From the NCBI GenBank assembly GCA_039105265.1, contig JAPFFF010000003.1, positions 8,957,616 to 9,021,615 of the forward strand: a DNA stretch of 64,000 nt, written 5' to 3'. Of the stretch, positions 25,842-39,368 are shown in pieces. Numbering within the stretch: the stretch's first letter is position 1; every line of letters begins with the position of its first letter. The translations under genes were made by a program, and so were the position numbers. Source of the DNA: Tritrichomonas musculus. Taxonomy: Eukaryota; Parabasalia; Tritrichomonadida; Tritrichomonadidae. The notes under the pieces were generated by a model. That model searched no databases, was not told where the DNA came from, and saw only the letters and a list, made by a program, of their open reading frames with translations.

Positions 25842-28800
25842 CGATTATCTCCCAAACAACAACGATTCTCTTCCAAGCAGCATCGATTCTCTTCCAAGCA
25901 GCATCGATTCTCTTCCAAACAACAACGATTCTCTTCCAAACAACAACGATTCTCTTCCAAACAACAACGATTCTCTTCCAAACAACAACGATTCTCTTCC
26001 AAGCAGCATCGATTCTCTTCCAAGCAGCATCGATTATCTCCCAAACAACAACGATTCTCTTCCAAGCAGCATCGATTCTCTTCCAAGCAGCATCGATTCT
26101 CTTCCAAGCAGCATCGATTATCTCCCAAACAACAACGATTCTCTTCCAAGCAGCATCGATTCTCTTCCAAACAACAACGATTCTCTTCCAAGCAGCATCG
26201 ATTCTCTTCCAAGCAGCATCGATTCTCTTCCAAACAACAACGATTCTCTTCCAAACAACAACGATTCTCTTCCAAGCAGCATCGATTCTCTTCCAAGCAG
26301 CATCGATTCTCTTCCAAACAACAACGATTCTCTTCCAAGCAGCATCGATTCTCTTCCAAACAACAACGATTCTCTTCCAAACAACAACGATTCTCTTCCA
26401 AGCAGCATCGATTCTCTTCCAAGCAGCATCGATTCTCTTCCAAACAACAACGATTCTCTTCCAAGCAGCATCGATTCTCTTCCAAGCAGCATCGATTCTC
26501 TTCCAAGCAGCATCGATTATCTCCCAAACAACAACGATTCTCTTCCAAGCAGCATCGATTCTCTTCCAAGCAGCATCGATTCTCTTCCAAGCAGCATCGA
26601 TTCTCTTCCAAACAACAACGATTCTCTTCCAAACAACAACGATTCTCTTCCAAACAACAACGATTCTCTTCCAAGCAGCATCGATTCTCTTCCAAACAAC
26701 AACGATTCTCTTCCAAACAACAACGATTCTCTTCCAAGCAGCATCGATTCTCTTCCAAACAACAACGATTCTCTTCCAAACAACAACGATTCTCTTCCAA
26801 ACAACAACGATTCTCTTCCAAACAACAACGATTCTCTTCCAAACAACAACGATTCTCTTCCAAACAACAACGATTCTCTTCCAAACAACAACGATTCTCT
26901 TCCAAGCAGCATCGATTCTCTTCCAAACAACAACGATTCTCTTTCAAGCAGCATCGATTCTCTTCCAAGCAGCATCGATTCTCTTCCAAGCAGCATCGAT
27001 TCTCTTCCAAACAACAACGATTCTCTTCCAAGCAGCATCGATTATCTCCCAAACAACAACGATTCTCTTCCAAGCAGCATCGATTCTCTTCCAAACAACA
27101 ACGATTCTCTTCCAAACAACAACGATTCTCTTCCAAGCAGCATCGATTCTCTTCCAAGCAGCATCGATTCTCTTCCAAGCAGCATCGATTCTCTTCCAAA
27201 CAACAACGATTCTCTTCCAAGCAGCATCGATTCTCTTCCAAGCAGCATCGATTCTCTTCCAAGCAGCATCGATTCTCTTCCAAACAACAACGATTCTCTT
27301 CCAAACAACAACGATTCTCTTCCAAACAACAACGATTCTCTTCCAAACAACAACGATTCTCTTCCAAGCAGCATCGATTCTCTTCCAAGCAGCATCGATT
27401 ATCTCCCAAACAACAACGATTCTCTTCCAAGCAGCATCGATTCTCTTCCAAACAACAACGATTCTCTTCCAAGCAGCATCGATTCTCTTCCAAACAACAA
27501 CGATTCTCTTCCAAGCAGCATCGATTCTCTTCCAAGCAGCATCGATTCTCTTCCAAGCAGCATCGATTCTCTTCCAAACAACAACGATTCTCTTCCAAAC
27601 AACAACGATTCTCTTCCAAACAACAACGATTCTCTTCCAAACAACAACGATTCTCTTCCAAGCAGCATCGATTCTCTTCCAAGCAGCATCGATTATCTCC
27701 CAAACAACAACGATTCTCTTCCAAGCAGCATCGATTCTCTTCCAAGCAGCATCGATTCTCTTCCAAACAACAACGATTCTCTTCCAAACAACAACGATTC
27801 TCTTCCAAACAACAACGATTCTCTTCCAAGTAGCATCGATTCTCTTCCAAGCAGCATCGATTCTCTTCCAAACAACAACGATTCTCTTCCAAACAACAAC
27901 GATTCTCTTCCAAACAACAACGATTCTCTTCCAAACAACAACGATTCTCTTCCAAACAACAACGATTCTCTTCCAAGCAGCATCGATTCTCTTCCAAGCA
28001 GCATCGATTATCTCCTAAACAACAACGATTCTCTTCCAAGCAGCATCGATTCTCTTCCAAGCAGCATCGATTCTCTTCCAAGCAGCATCGATTCTCTTCC
28101 AAGCAGCATCGATTATCTCCCAAACAACAACGATTCTCTTCCAAGCAGCATCGATTCTCTTCCAAACAACAACGATTCTCTTCCAAGCAGCATCGATTCT
28201 CTTCCAAGCAGCATCGATTCTCTTCCAAACAACAACGATTCTCTTCCAAACAACAACGATTCTCTTCCAAGCAGCATCGATTCTCTTCCAAGCAGCATCG
28301 ATTCTCTTCCAAACAACAACGATTCTCTTCCAAGCAGCATCGATTCTCTTCCAAACAACAACGATTCTCTTCCAAACAACAACGATTCTCTTCCAAGCAG
28401 CATCGATTCTCTTCCAAGCAGCATCGATTCTCTTCCAAACAACAACGATTCTCTTCCAAGCAGCATCGATTCTCTTCCAAGCAGCATCGATTCTCTTCCA
28501 AACAACAACGATTCTCTTCCAAGCAGCATCGATTATCTCCCAAACAACAACGATTCTCTTCCAAGCAGCATCGATTCTCTTCCAAACAACAACGATTCTC
28601 TTCCAAACAACAACGATTCTCTTCCAAGCAGCATCGATTCTCTTCCAAGCAGCATCGATTCTCTTCCAAGCAGCATCGATTCTCTTCCAAACAACAACGA
28701 TTCTCTTCCAAGCAGCATCGATTCTCTTCCAAGCAGCATCGATTCTCTTCCAAGCAGCATCGATTCTCTTCCAAACAACAACGATTCTCTTCCAAACAAC

Positions 28801-31800
28801 AACGATTCTCTTCCAAACAACAACGATTCTCTTCCAAACAACAACGATTCTCTTCCAAGCAGCATCGATTCTCTTCCAAGCAGCATCGATTATCTCCCAA
28901 ACAACAACGATTCTCTTCCAAGCAGCATCGATTCTCTTCCAAGCAGCATCGATTCTCTTCCAAACAACAACGATTCTCTTCCAAACAACAACGATTCTCT
29001 TCCAAACAACAACGATTCTCTTCCAAGTAGCATCGATTCTCTTCCAAGCAGCATCGATTCTCTTCCAAACAACAACGATTCTCTTCCAAACAACAACGAT
29101 TCTCTTCCAAACAACAACGATTCTCTTCCAAACAACAACGATTCTCTTCCAAACAACAACGATTCTCTTCCAAGCAGCATCGATTCTCTTCCAAGCAGCA
29201 TCGATTATCTCCTAAACAACAACGATTCTCTTCCAAGCAGCATCGATTCTCTTCCAAGCAGCATCGATTCTCTTCCAAGCAGCATCGATTCTCTTCCAAG
29301 CAGCATCGATTATCTCCCAAACAACAACGATTCTCTTCCAAGCAGCATCGATTATCTCCCAAACAACAACGATTCTCTTCCAAACAACAACGATTCTCTT
29401 CCAAGCAGCATCGATTCTCTTCCAAGCAGCATCGATTCTCTTCCAAGCAGCATCGATTCTCTTCCAAACAACAACGATTCTCTTCCAAGCAGCATCGATT
29501 CTCTTCCAAACAACAACGATTCTCTTCCAAACAACAACGATTCTCTTCCAAGCAGCATCGATTCTCTTCCAAGCAGCATCGATTCTCTTCCAAACAACAA
29601 CGATTCTCTTCCAAGCAGCATCGATTCTCTTCCAAGCAGCATCGATTCTCTTCCAAGCAGCATCGATTCTCTTCCAAACAACAACGATTCTCTTCCAAAC
29701 AACAACGATTCTCTTCCAAACAACAACGATTCTCTTCCAAACAACAACGATTCTCTTCCAAGCAGCATCGATTCTCTTCCAAGCAGCATCGATTATCTCC
29801 CAAACAACAACGATTCTCTTCCAAGCAGCATCGATTCTCTTCCAAGCAGCATCGATTCTCTTCCAAGCAGCATCGATTCTCTTCCAAGCAGCATCGATTC
29901 TCTTCCAAGCAGCATCGATTCTCTTCCAAGCAGCATCGATTCTCTTCCAAACAACAACGATTCTCTTCCAAGCAGCATCGATTCTCTTCCAAGCAGCATC
30001 GATTCTCTTCCAAGCAGCATCGATTCTCTTCCAAACAACAACGATTCTCTTCCAAACAACAACGATTCTCTTCCAAACAACAACGATTCTCTTCCAAACA
30101 ACAACGATTCTCTTCCAAGCAGCATCGATTCTCTTCCAAGCAGCATCGATTATCTCCCAAACAACAACGATTCTCTTCCAAGCAGCATCGATTCTCTTCC
30201 AAACAACAACGATTCTCTTCCAAACAACAACGATTCTCTTCCAAGCAGCATCGATTCTCTTCCAAACAACAACGATTCTCTTCCAAACAACAACGATTCT
30301 CTTCCAAGCAGCATCGATTCTCTTCCAAGCAGCATCGATTCTCTTCCAAACAACAACGATTCTCTTCCAAGCAGCATCGATTCTCTTCCAAGCAGCATCG
30401 ATTCTCTTCCAAGCAGCATCGATTCTCTTCCAAACAACAACGATTCTCTTCCAAACAACAACGATTCTCTTCCAAACAACAACGATTCTCTTCCAAACAA
30501 CAACGATTCTCTTCCAAGCAGCATCGATTCTCTTCCAAACAACAACGATTCTCTTCCAAGCAGCATCGATTCTCTTCCAAACAACATCGATTCTCTTCCA
30601 AACAGCATCGATTCTCTTCCAAGCAGCATCGATTCTCTTCCAAGCAGCATCGATTCTCTTCCAAACAACAACGATTCTCTTCCAAGCAGCATCGATTCTC
30701 TTCCAAGCAGCATCGATTCTCTTCCAAGCAGCATCGATTCTCTTCCAAGCAGCATCGATTCTCTTCCAAGCAGCATCGATTCTCTTCCAAACAACAACGA
30801 TTCTCTTCCAAGCAGCATCGATTCTCTTCCAAGCAGCATCGATTCTCTTCCAAGCAGCATCGATTCTCTTCCAAACAACAACGATTCTCTTCCAAACAAC
30901 AACGATTCTCTTCCAAACAACAACGATTCTCTTCCAAACAACAACGATTCTCTTCCAAGCAGCATCGATTCTCTTCCAAGCAGCATCGATTATCTCCCAA
31001 ACAACAACGATTCTCTTCCAAGCAGCATCGATTCTCTTCCAAGCAGCATCGATTCTCTTCCAAACAACAACGATTCTCTTCCAAACAACAACGATTCTCT
31101 TCCAAACAACAACGATTCTCTTCCAAACAACAACGATTCTCTTCCAAGCAGCATCGATTCTCTTCCAAGCAGCATCGATTATCTCCCAAACAACAACGAT
31201 TCTCTTCCAAGCAGCATCGATTCTCTTCCAAGCAGCATCGATTCTCTTCCAAGCAGCATCGATTCTCTTCTAAGCAGCATCGATTCTCTTCCAAGCAGCA
31301 TCGATTATCTCCCAAACAACAACGATTCTCTTCCAAGCAGCATCGATTCTCTTCCAAACAACAACGATTCTCTTCCAAGCAGCATCGATTCTCTTCCAAG
31401 CAGCATCGATTCTCTTCCAAACAACAACGATTCTCTTCCAAACAACAACGATTCTCTTCCAAGCAGCATCGATTCTCTTCCAAGCAGCATCGATTCTCTT
31501 CCAAACAACAACGATTCTCTTCCAAGCAGCATCGATTCTCTTCCAAACAACAACGATTCTCTTCCAAACAACAACGATTCTCTTCCAAGCAGCATCGATT
31601 CTCTTCCAAGCAGCATCGATTCTCTTCCAAACAACAACGATTCTCTTCCAAGCAGCATCGATTCTCTTCCAAGCAGCATCGATTCTCTTCCAAGCAGCAT
31701 CGATTATCTCCCAAACAACAACGATTCTCTTCCAAGCAGCATCGATTCTCTTCCAAGCAGCATCGATTCTCTTCCAAGCAGCATCGATTCTCTTCCAAAC

Positions 31801-32414
31801 AACAACGATTCTCTTCCAAACAACAACGATTCTCTTCCAAACAACAACGATTCTCTTCCAAACAACAACGATTCTCTTCCAAGCAGCATCGATTCTCTTC
31901 CAAGCAGCATCGATTCTCTTCCAAACAACAACGATTCTCTTCCAAGCAGCATCGATTCTCTTCCAAGCAGCATCGATTCTCTTCCAAGCAGCATCGATTC
32001 TCTTCCAAGCAGCATCGATTCTCTTCCAAACAACAACGATTCTCTTCCAAACAACAACGATTCTCTTCCAAACAACAACGATTCTCTTCCAAACAACAAC
32101 GATTCTCTTCCAAACAACAACGATTCTCTTCCAAACAACAACGATTCTCTTCCAAACAACAACGATTCTCTTCCAAGCAGCATCGATTCTCTTCCAAGCA
32201 GCATCGATTCTCTTCCAAGCAGCATCGATTCTCTTCCAAACAACAACGATTCTCTTCCAAACAACAACGATTCTCTTCCAAGCAGCATCGATTCTCTTCC
32301 AAACAACAACGATTCTCTTCCAAACAACAACGATTCTCTTCCAAACAACAACGATTCTCTTCCAAACAACAACGATTCTCTTCCAAGTAGCATCGATTCT
32401 CTTCCAAGCAGCAT
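25488..32414. repeat. Left copy (P1) of the ~7-kb duplicated pair
   Basis: It aligns with 33006-39365. The offset is 7,518 bp at the start, 7,560 after a 2-unit difference, 7,266 and then 6,972 after two separate 14-unit (294-bp) differences, and 6,951 at the end. Shared private marks confirm descent: TTTCAAG at 26944 with 34210, CTAAGC at 31271 with 38243, and the intermediate units at 30577/30598 with 37549/37570. Inside it, a 15-unit block with D and CTAAAC occurs twice, 1,197 bp apart (27693 and 28890). Confidence 0.9.
30577..30618. repeat. Two successive A/B intermediate units
   Basis: At the three diagnostic positions (5, 8, 11) the unit at 30577 reads A-A-T, the unit at 30598 reads A-G-T, and the next unit is full B (G-G-T). 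The pair is duplicated at 37549/37570 in P2. Single intermediates also occur at 12580 (A-A-T) and 17914 (A-G-T). Confidence 0.9.
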
Positions 32415-33005
32415 CGATTATCTCCCAAACAACAACGATTCTCTTCCAAGCAGCATCGATTCTCTTCCAAGCAGCATCGATTCTCTTCCAAACAACAACG
32501 ATTCTCTTCCAAACAACAACGATTCTCTTCCAAACAACAACGATTCTCTTCCAAACAACAACGATTCTCTTCCAAACAACAACGATTCTCTTCCAAACAA
32601 CAACGATTCTCTTCCAAACAACAACGATTCTCTTCCAAGCAGCATCGATTCTCTTCCAAGCAGCATCGATTCTCTTCCAAACAACAACGATTCTCTTCCA
32701 AACAACAACGATTCTCTTCCAAACAACAACGATTCTCTTCCAAACAACAACGATTCTCTTCCAAACAACAACGATTCTCTTCCAAACAACAACGATTCTC
32801 TTCCAAACAACAACGATTCTCTTCCAAGCAGCATCGATTCTCTTCCAAGCAGCATCGATTCTCTTCCAAGCAGCATCGATTCTCTTCCAAACAACAACGA
32901 TTCTCTTCCAAGCAGCATCGATTCTCTTCCAAGCAGCATCGATTCTCTTCCAAGCAGCATCGATTCTCTTCCAAACAACAACGATTCTCTTCCAAGCAGC
33001 ATCGA
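32415..33005. repeat. A-rich 28-unit block between P1 and P2
   Basis: One long block (32418-33002) without gamma, holding two runs of seven A units split by two B. The counterpart after P2 (39369-39848) is five units shorter, so the 7-kb duplication probably extends into it. Confidence 0.85.
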
Positions 33006-36000
33006 TTATCTCCCAAACAACAACGATTCTCTTCCAAGCAGCATCGATTCTCTTCCAAACAACAACGATTCTCTTCCAAACAACAACGATTCTCTTCCAA
33101 GCAGCATCGATTCTCTTCCAAGCAGCATCGATTCTCTTCCAAGCAGCATCGATTCTCTTCCAAACAACAACGATTCTCTTCCAAGCAGCATCGATTCTCT
33201 TCCAAGCAGCATCGATTCTCTTCCAAGCAGCATCGATTCTCTTCCAAACAACAACGATTCTCTTCCAAACAACAACGATTCTCTTCCAAACAACAACGAT
33301 TCTCTTCCAAACAACAACGATTCTCTTCCAAGCAGCATCGATTCTCTTCCAAGCAGCATCGATTATCTCCCAAACAACAACGATTCTCTTCCAAGCAGCA
33401 TCGATTCTCTTCCAAGCAGCATCGATTCTCTTCCAAACAACAACGATTCTCTTCCAAACAACAACGATTCTCTTCCAAACAACAACGATTCTCTTCCAAA
33501 CAACAACGATTCTCTTCCAAGCAGCATCGATTCTCTTCCAAGCAGCATCGATTATCTCCCAAACAACAACGATTCTCTTCCAAGCAGCATCGATTCTCTT
33601 CCAAGCAGCATCGATTCTCTTCCAAGCAGCATCGATTCTCTTCCAAGCAGCATCGATTCTCTTCCAAGCAGCATCGATTATCTCCCAAACAACAACGATT
33701 CTCTTCCAAGCAGCATCGATTCTCTTCCAAACAACAACGATTCTCTTCCAAGCAGCATCGATTCTCTTCCAAGCAGCATCGATTCTCTTCCAAACAACAA
33801 CGATTCTCTTCCAAACAACAACGATTCTCTTCCAAGCAGCATCGATTCTCTTCCAAGCAGCATCGATTCTCTTCCAAACAACAACGATTCTCTTCCAAGC
33901 AGCATCGATTCTCTTCCAAACAACAACGATTCTCTTCCAAACAACAACGATTCTCTTCCAAGCAGCATCGATTCTCTTCCAAGCAGCATCGATTCTCTTC
34001 CAAACAACAACGATTCTCTTCCAAGCAGCATCGATTCTCTTCCAAGCAGCATCGATTCTCTTCCAAGCAGCATCGATTATCTCCCAAACAACAACGATTC
34101 TCTTCCAAGCAGCATCGATTCTCTTCCAAACAACAACGATTCTCTTCCAAACAACAACGATTCTCTTCCAAGCAGCATCGATTCTCTTCCAAACAACAAC
34201 GATTCTCTTTCAAGCAGCATCGATTCTCTTCCAAGCAGCATCGATTCTCTTCCAAGCAGCATCGATTCTCTTCCAAACAACAACGATTCTCTTCCAAGCA
34301 GCATCGATTATCTCCCAAACAACAACGATTCTCTTCCAAGCAGCATCGATTCTCTTCCAAACAACAACGATTCTCTTCCAAACAACAACGATTCTCTTCC
34401 AAGCAGCATCGATTCTCTTCCAAGCAGCATCGATTCTCTTCCAAGCAGCATCGATTCTCTTCCAAACAACAACGATTCTCTTCCAAGCAGCATCGATTCT
34501 CTTCCAAGCAGCATCGATTCTCTTCCAAGCAGCATCGATTCTCTTCCAAACAACAACGATTCTCTTCCAAACAACAACGATTCTCTTCCAAACAACAACG
34601 ATTCTCTTCCAAACAACAACGATTCTCTTCCAAGCAGCATCGATTCTCTTCCAAGCAGCATCGATTATCTCCCAAACAACAACGATTCTCTTCCAAGCAG
34701 CATCGATTCTCTTCCAAGCAGCATCGATTCTCTTCCAAACAACAACGATTCTCTTCCAAACAACAACGATTCTCTTCCAAACAACAACGATTCTCTTCCA
34801 AGTAGCATCGATTCTCTTCCAAGCAGCATCGATTCTCTTCCAAACAACAACGATTCTCTTCCAAACAACAACGATTCTCTTCCAAACAACAACGATTCTC
34901 TTCCAAACAACAACGATTCTCTTCCAAACAACAACGATTCTCTTCCAAGCAGCATCGATTCTCTTCCAAGCAGCATCGATTATCTCCTAAACAACAACGA
35001 TTCTCTTCCAAGCAGCATCGATTCTCTTCCAAGCAGCATCGATTCTCTTCCAAGCAGCATCGATTCTCTTCCAAGCAGCATCGATTATCTCCCAAACAAC
35101 AACGATTCTCTTCCAAGCAGCATCGATTCTCTTCCAAACAACAACGATTCTCTTCCAAGCAGCATCGATTCTCTTCCAAGCAGCATCGATTCTCTTCCAA
35201 ACAACAACGATTCTCTTCCAAGCAGCATCGATTCTCTTCCAAGCAGCATCGATTCTCTTCCAAGCAGCATCGATTCTCTTCCAAACAACAACGATTCTCT
35301 TCCAAGCAGCATCGATTCTCTTCCAAACAACAACGATTCTCTTCCAAACAACAACGATTCTCTTCCAAGCAGCATCGATTCTCTTCCAAGCAGCATCGAT
35401 TCTCTTCCAAACAACAACGATTCTCTTCCAAGCAGCATCGATTCTCTTCCAAGCAGCATCGATTCTCTTCCAAACAACAACGATTCTCTTCCAAGCAGCA
35501 TCGATTATCTCCCAAACAACAACGATTCTCTTCCAAGCAGCATCGATTCTCTTCCAAACAACAACGATTCTCTTCCAAACAACAACGATTCTCTTCCAAG
35601 CAGCATCGATTCTCTTCCAAGCAGCATCGATTCTCTTCCAAGCAGCATCGATTCTCTTCCAAACAACAACGATTCTCTTCCAAGCAGCATCGATTCTCTT
35701 CCAAGCAGCATCGATTCTCTTCCAAGCAGCATCGATTCTCTTCCAAACAACAACGATTCTCTTCCAAACAACAACGATTCTCTTCCAAACAACAACGATT
35801 CTCTTCCAAACAACAACGATTCTCTTCCAAGCAGCATCGATTCTCTTCCAAGCAGCATCGATTATCTCCCAAACAACAACGATTCTCTTCCAAGCAGCAT
35901 CGATTCTCTTCCAAGCAGCATCGATTCTCTTCCAAACAACAACGATTCTCTTCCAAACAACAACGATTCTCTTCCAAACAACAACGATTCTCTTCCAAGT

Positions 36001-39000
36001 AGCATCGATTCTCTTCCAAGCAGCATCGATTCTCTTCCAAACAACAACGATTCTCTTCCAAACAACAACGATTCTCTTCCAAACAACAACGATTCTCTTC
36101 CAAACAACAACGATTCTCTTCCAAACAACAACGATTCTCTTCCAAGCAGCATCGATTCTCTTCCAAGCAGCATCGATTATCTCCTAAACAACAACGATTC
36201 TCTTCCAAGCAGCATCGATTCTCTTCCAAGCAGCATCGATTCTCTTCCAAGCAGCATCGATTCTCTTCCAAGCAGCATCGATTATCTCCCAAACAACAAC
36301 GATTCTCTTCCAAGCAGCATCGATTATCTCCCAAACAACAACGATTCTCTTCCAAACAACAACGATTCTCTTCCAAGCAGCATCGATTCTCTTCCAAGCA
36401 GCATCGATTCTCTTCCAAGCAGCATCGATTCTCTTCCAAACAACAACGATTCTCTTCCAAGCAGCATCGATTCTCTTCCAAACAACAACGATTCTCTTCC
36501 AAACAACAACGATTCTCTTCCAAGCAGCATCGATTCTCTTCCAAGCAGCATCGATTCTCTTCCAAACAACAACGATTCTCTTCCAAGCAGCATCGATTCT
36601 CTTCCAAGCAGCATCGATTCTCTTCCAAGCAGCATCGATTCTCTTCCAAACAACAACGATTCTCTTCCAAACAACAACGATTCTCTTCCAAACAACAACG
36701 ATTCTCTTCCAAACAACAACGATTCTCTTCCAAGCAGCATCGATTCTCTTCCAAGCAGCATCGATTATCTCCCAAACAACAACGATTCTCTTCCAAGCAG
36801 CATCGATTCTCTTCCAAGCAGCATCGATTCTCTTCCAAGCAGCATCGATTCTCTTCCAAGCAGCATCGATTCTCTTCCAAGCAGCATCGATTCTCTTCCA
36901 AGCAGCATCGATTCTCTTCCAAACAACAACGATTCTCTTCCAAGCAGCATCGATTCTCTTCCAAGCAGCATCGATTCTCTTCCAAGCAGCATCGATTCTC
37001 TTCCAAACAACAACGATTCTCTTCCAAACAACAACGATTCTCTTCCAAACAACAACGATTCTCTTCCAAACAACAACGATTCTCTTCCAAGCAGCATCGA
37101 TTCTCTTCCAAGCAGCATCGATTATCTCCCAAACAACAACGATTCTCTTCCAAGCAGCATCGATTCTCTTCCAAACAACAACGATTCTCTTCCAAACAAC
37201 AACGATTCTCTTCCAAGCAGCATCGATTCTCTTCCAAACAACAACGATTCTCTTCCAAACAACAACGATTCTCTTCCAAGCAGCATCGATTCTCTTCCAA
37301 GCAGCATCGATTCTCTTCCAAACAACAACGATTCTCTTCCAAGCAGCATCGATTCTCTTCCAAGCAGCATCGATTCTCTTCCAAGCAGCATCGATTCTCT
37401 TCTAAACAACAACGATTCTCTTCCAAACAACAACGATTCTCTTCCAAACAACAACGATTCTCTTCCAAACAACAACGATTCTCTTCCAAGCAGCATCGAT
37501 TCTCTTCCAAACAACAACGATTCTCTTCCAAGCAGCATCGATTCTCTTCCAAACAACATCGATTCTCTTCCAAACAGCATCGATTCTCTTCCAAGCAGCA
37601 TCGATTCTCTTCCAAGCAGCATCGATTCTCTTCCAAACAACAACGATTCTCTTCCAAGCAGCATCGATTCTCTTCCAAGCAGCATCGATTCTCTTCCAAG
37701 CAGCATCGATTCTCTTCCAAGCAGCATCGATTCTCTTCCAAGCAGCATCGATTCTCTTCCAAACAACAACGATTCTCTTCCAAGCAGCATCGATTCTCTT
37801 CCAAGCAGCATCGATTCTCTTCCAAGCAGCATCGATTCTCTTCCAAACAACAACGATTCTCTTCCAAACAACAACGATTCTCTTCCAAACAACAACGATT
37901 CTCTTCCAAACAACAACGATTCTCTTCCAAGCAGCATCGATTCTCTTCCAAGCAGCATCGATTATCTCCCAAACAACAACGATTCTCTTCCAAGCAGCAT
38001 CGATTCTCTTCCAAGCAGCATCGATTCTCTTCCAAACAACAACGATTCTCTTCCAAACAACAACGATTCTCTTCCAAACAACAACGATTCTCTTCCAAAC
38101 AACAACGATTCTCTTCCAAGCAGCATCGATTCTCTTCCAAGCAGCATCGATTATCTCCCAAACAACAACGATTCTCTTCCAAGCAGCATCGATTCTCTTC
38201 CAAGCAGCATCGATTCTCTTCCAAGCAGCATCGATTCTCTTCTAAGCAGCATCGATTCTCTTCCAAGCAGCATCGATTATCTCCCAAACAACAACGATTC
38301 TCTTCCAAGCAGCATCGATTCTCTTCCAAACAACAACGATTCTCTTCCAAGCAGCATCGATTCTCTTCCAAGCAGCATCGATTCTCTTCCAAACAACAAC
38401 GATTCTCTTCCAAACAACAACGATTCTCTTCCAAGCAGCATCGATTCTCTTCCAAGCAGCATCGATTCTCTTCCAAACAACAACGATTCTCTTCCAAGCA
38501 GCATCGATTCTCTTCCAAACAACAACGATTCTCTTCCAAACAACAACGATTCTCTTCCAAGCAGCATCGATTCTCTTCCAAGCAGCATCGATTCTCTTCC
38601 AAACAACAACGATTCTCTTCCAAGCAGCATCGATTCTCTTCCAAGCAGCATCGATTCTCTTCCAAGCAGCATCGATTATCTCCCAAACAACAACGATTCT
38701 CTTCCAAGCAGCATCGATTCTCTTCCAAGCAGCATCGATTCTCTTCCAAGCAGCATCGATTCTCTTCCAAACAACAACGATTCTCTTCCAAACAACAACG
38801 ATTCTCTTCCAAACAACAACGATTCTCTTCCAAACAACAACGATTCTCTTCCAAGCAGCATCGATTCTCTTCCAAGCAGCATCGATTCTCTTCCAAACAA
38901 CAACGATTCTCTTCCAAGCAGCATCGATTCTCTTCCAAGCAGCATCGATTCTCTTCCAAGCAGCATCGATTCTCTTCCAAGCAGCATCGATTCTCTTCCA

Positions 39001-39365
39001 AACAACAACGATTCTCTTCCAAACAACAACGATTCTCTTCCAAACAACAACGATTCTCTTCCAAACAACAACGATTCTCTTCCAAACAACAACGATTCTC
39101 TTCCAAACAACAACGATTCTCTTCCAAGCAGCATCGATTCTCTTCCAAGCAGCATCGATTCTCTTCCAAGCAGCATCGATTCTCTTCCAAACAACAACGA
39201 TTCTCTTCCAAACAACAACGATTCTCTTCCAAGCAGCATCGATTCTCTTCCAAACAACAACGATTCTCTTCCAAACAACAACGATTCTCTTCCAAACAAC
39301 AACGATTCTCTTCCAAACAACAACGATTCTCTTCCAAGTAGCATCGATTCTCTTCCAAGCAGCAT
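33006..39365. repeat. Right copy (P2) of the ~7-kb duplicated pair
   Basis: It is collinear with P1. Differences noted by eye are a 14-unit deletion in the block at 34077, absence of the 14-unit block that P1 has at 27399-27692, one A-to-B switch (28246 is A, 35218 is B), a private C to T at 37403, and one A unit lost between 38676 and 39365. From 34665 to about 38672 the offset is constant at 6,972 bp (332 units). Confidence 0.9.
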
Positions 39366-39368
39366 CGA

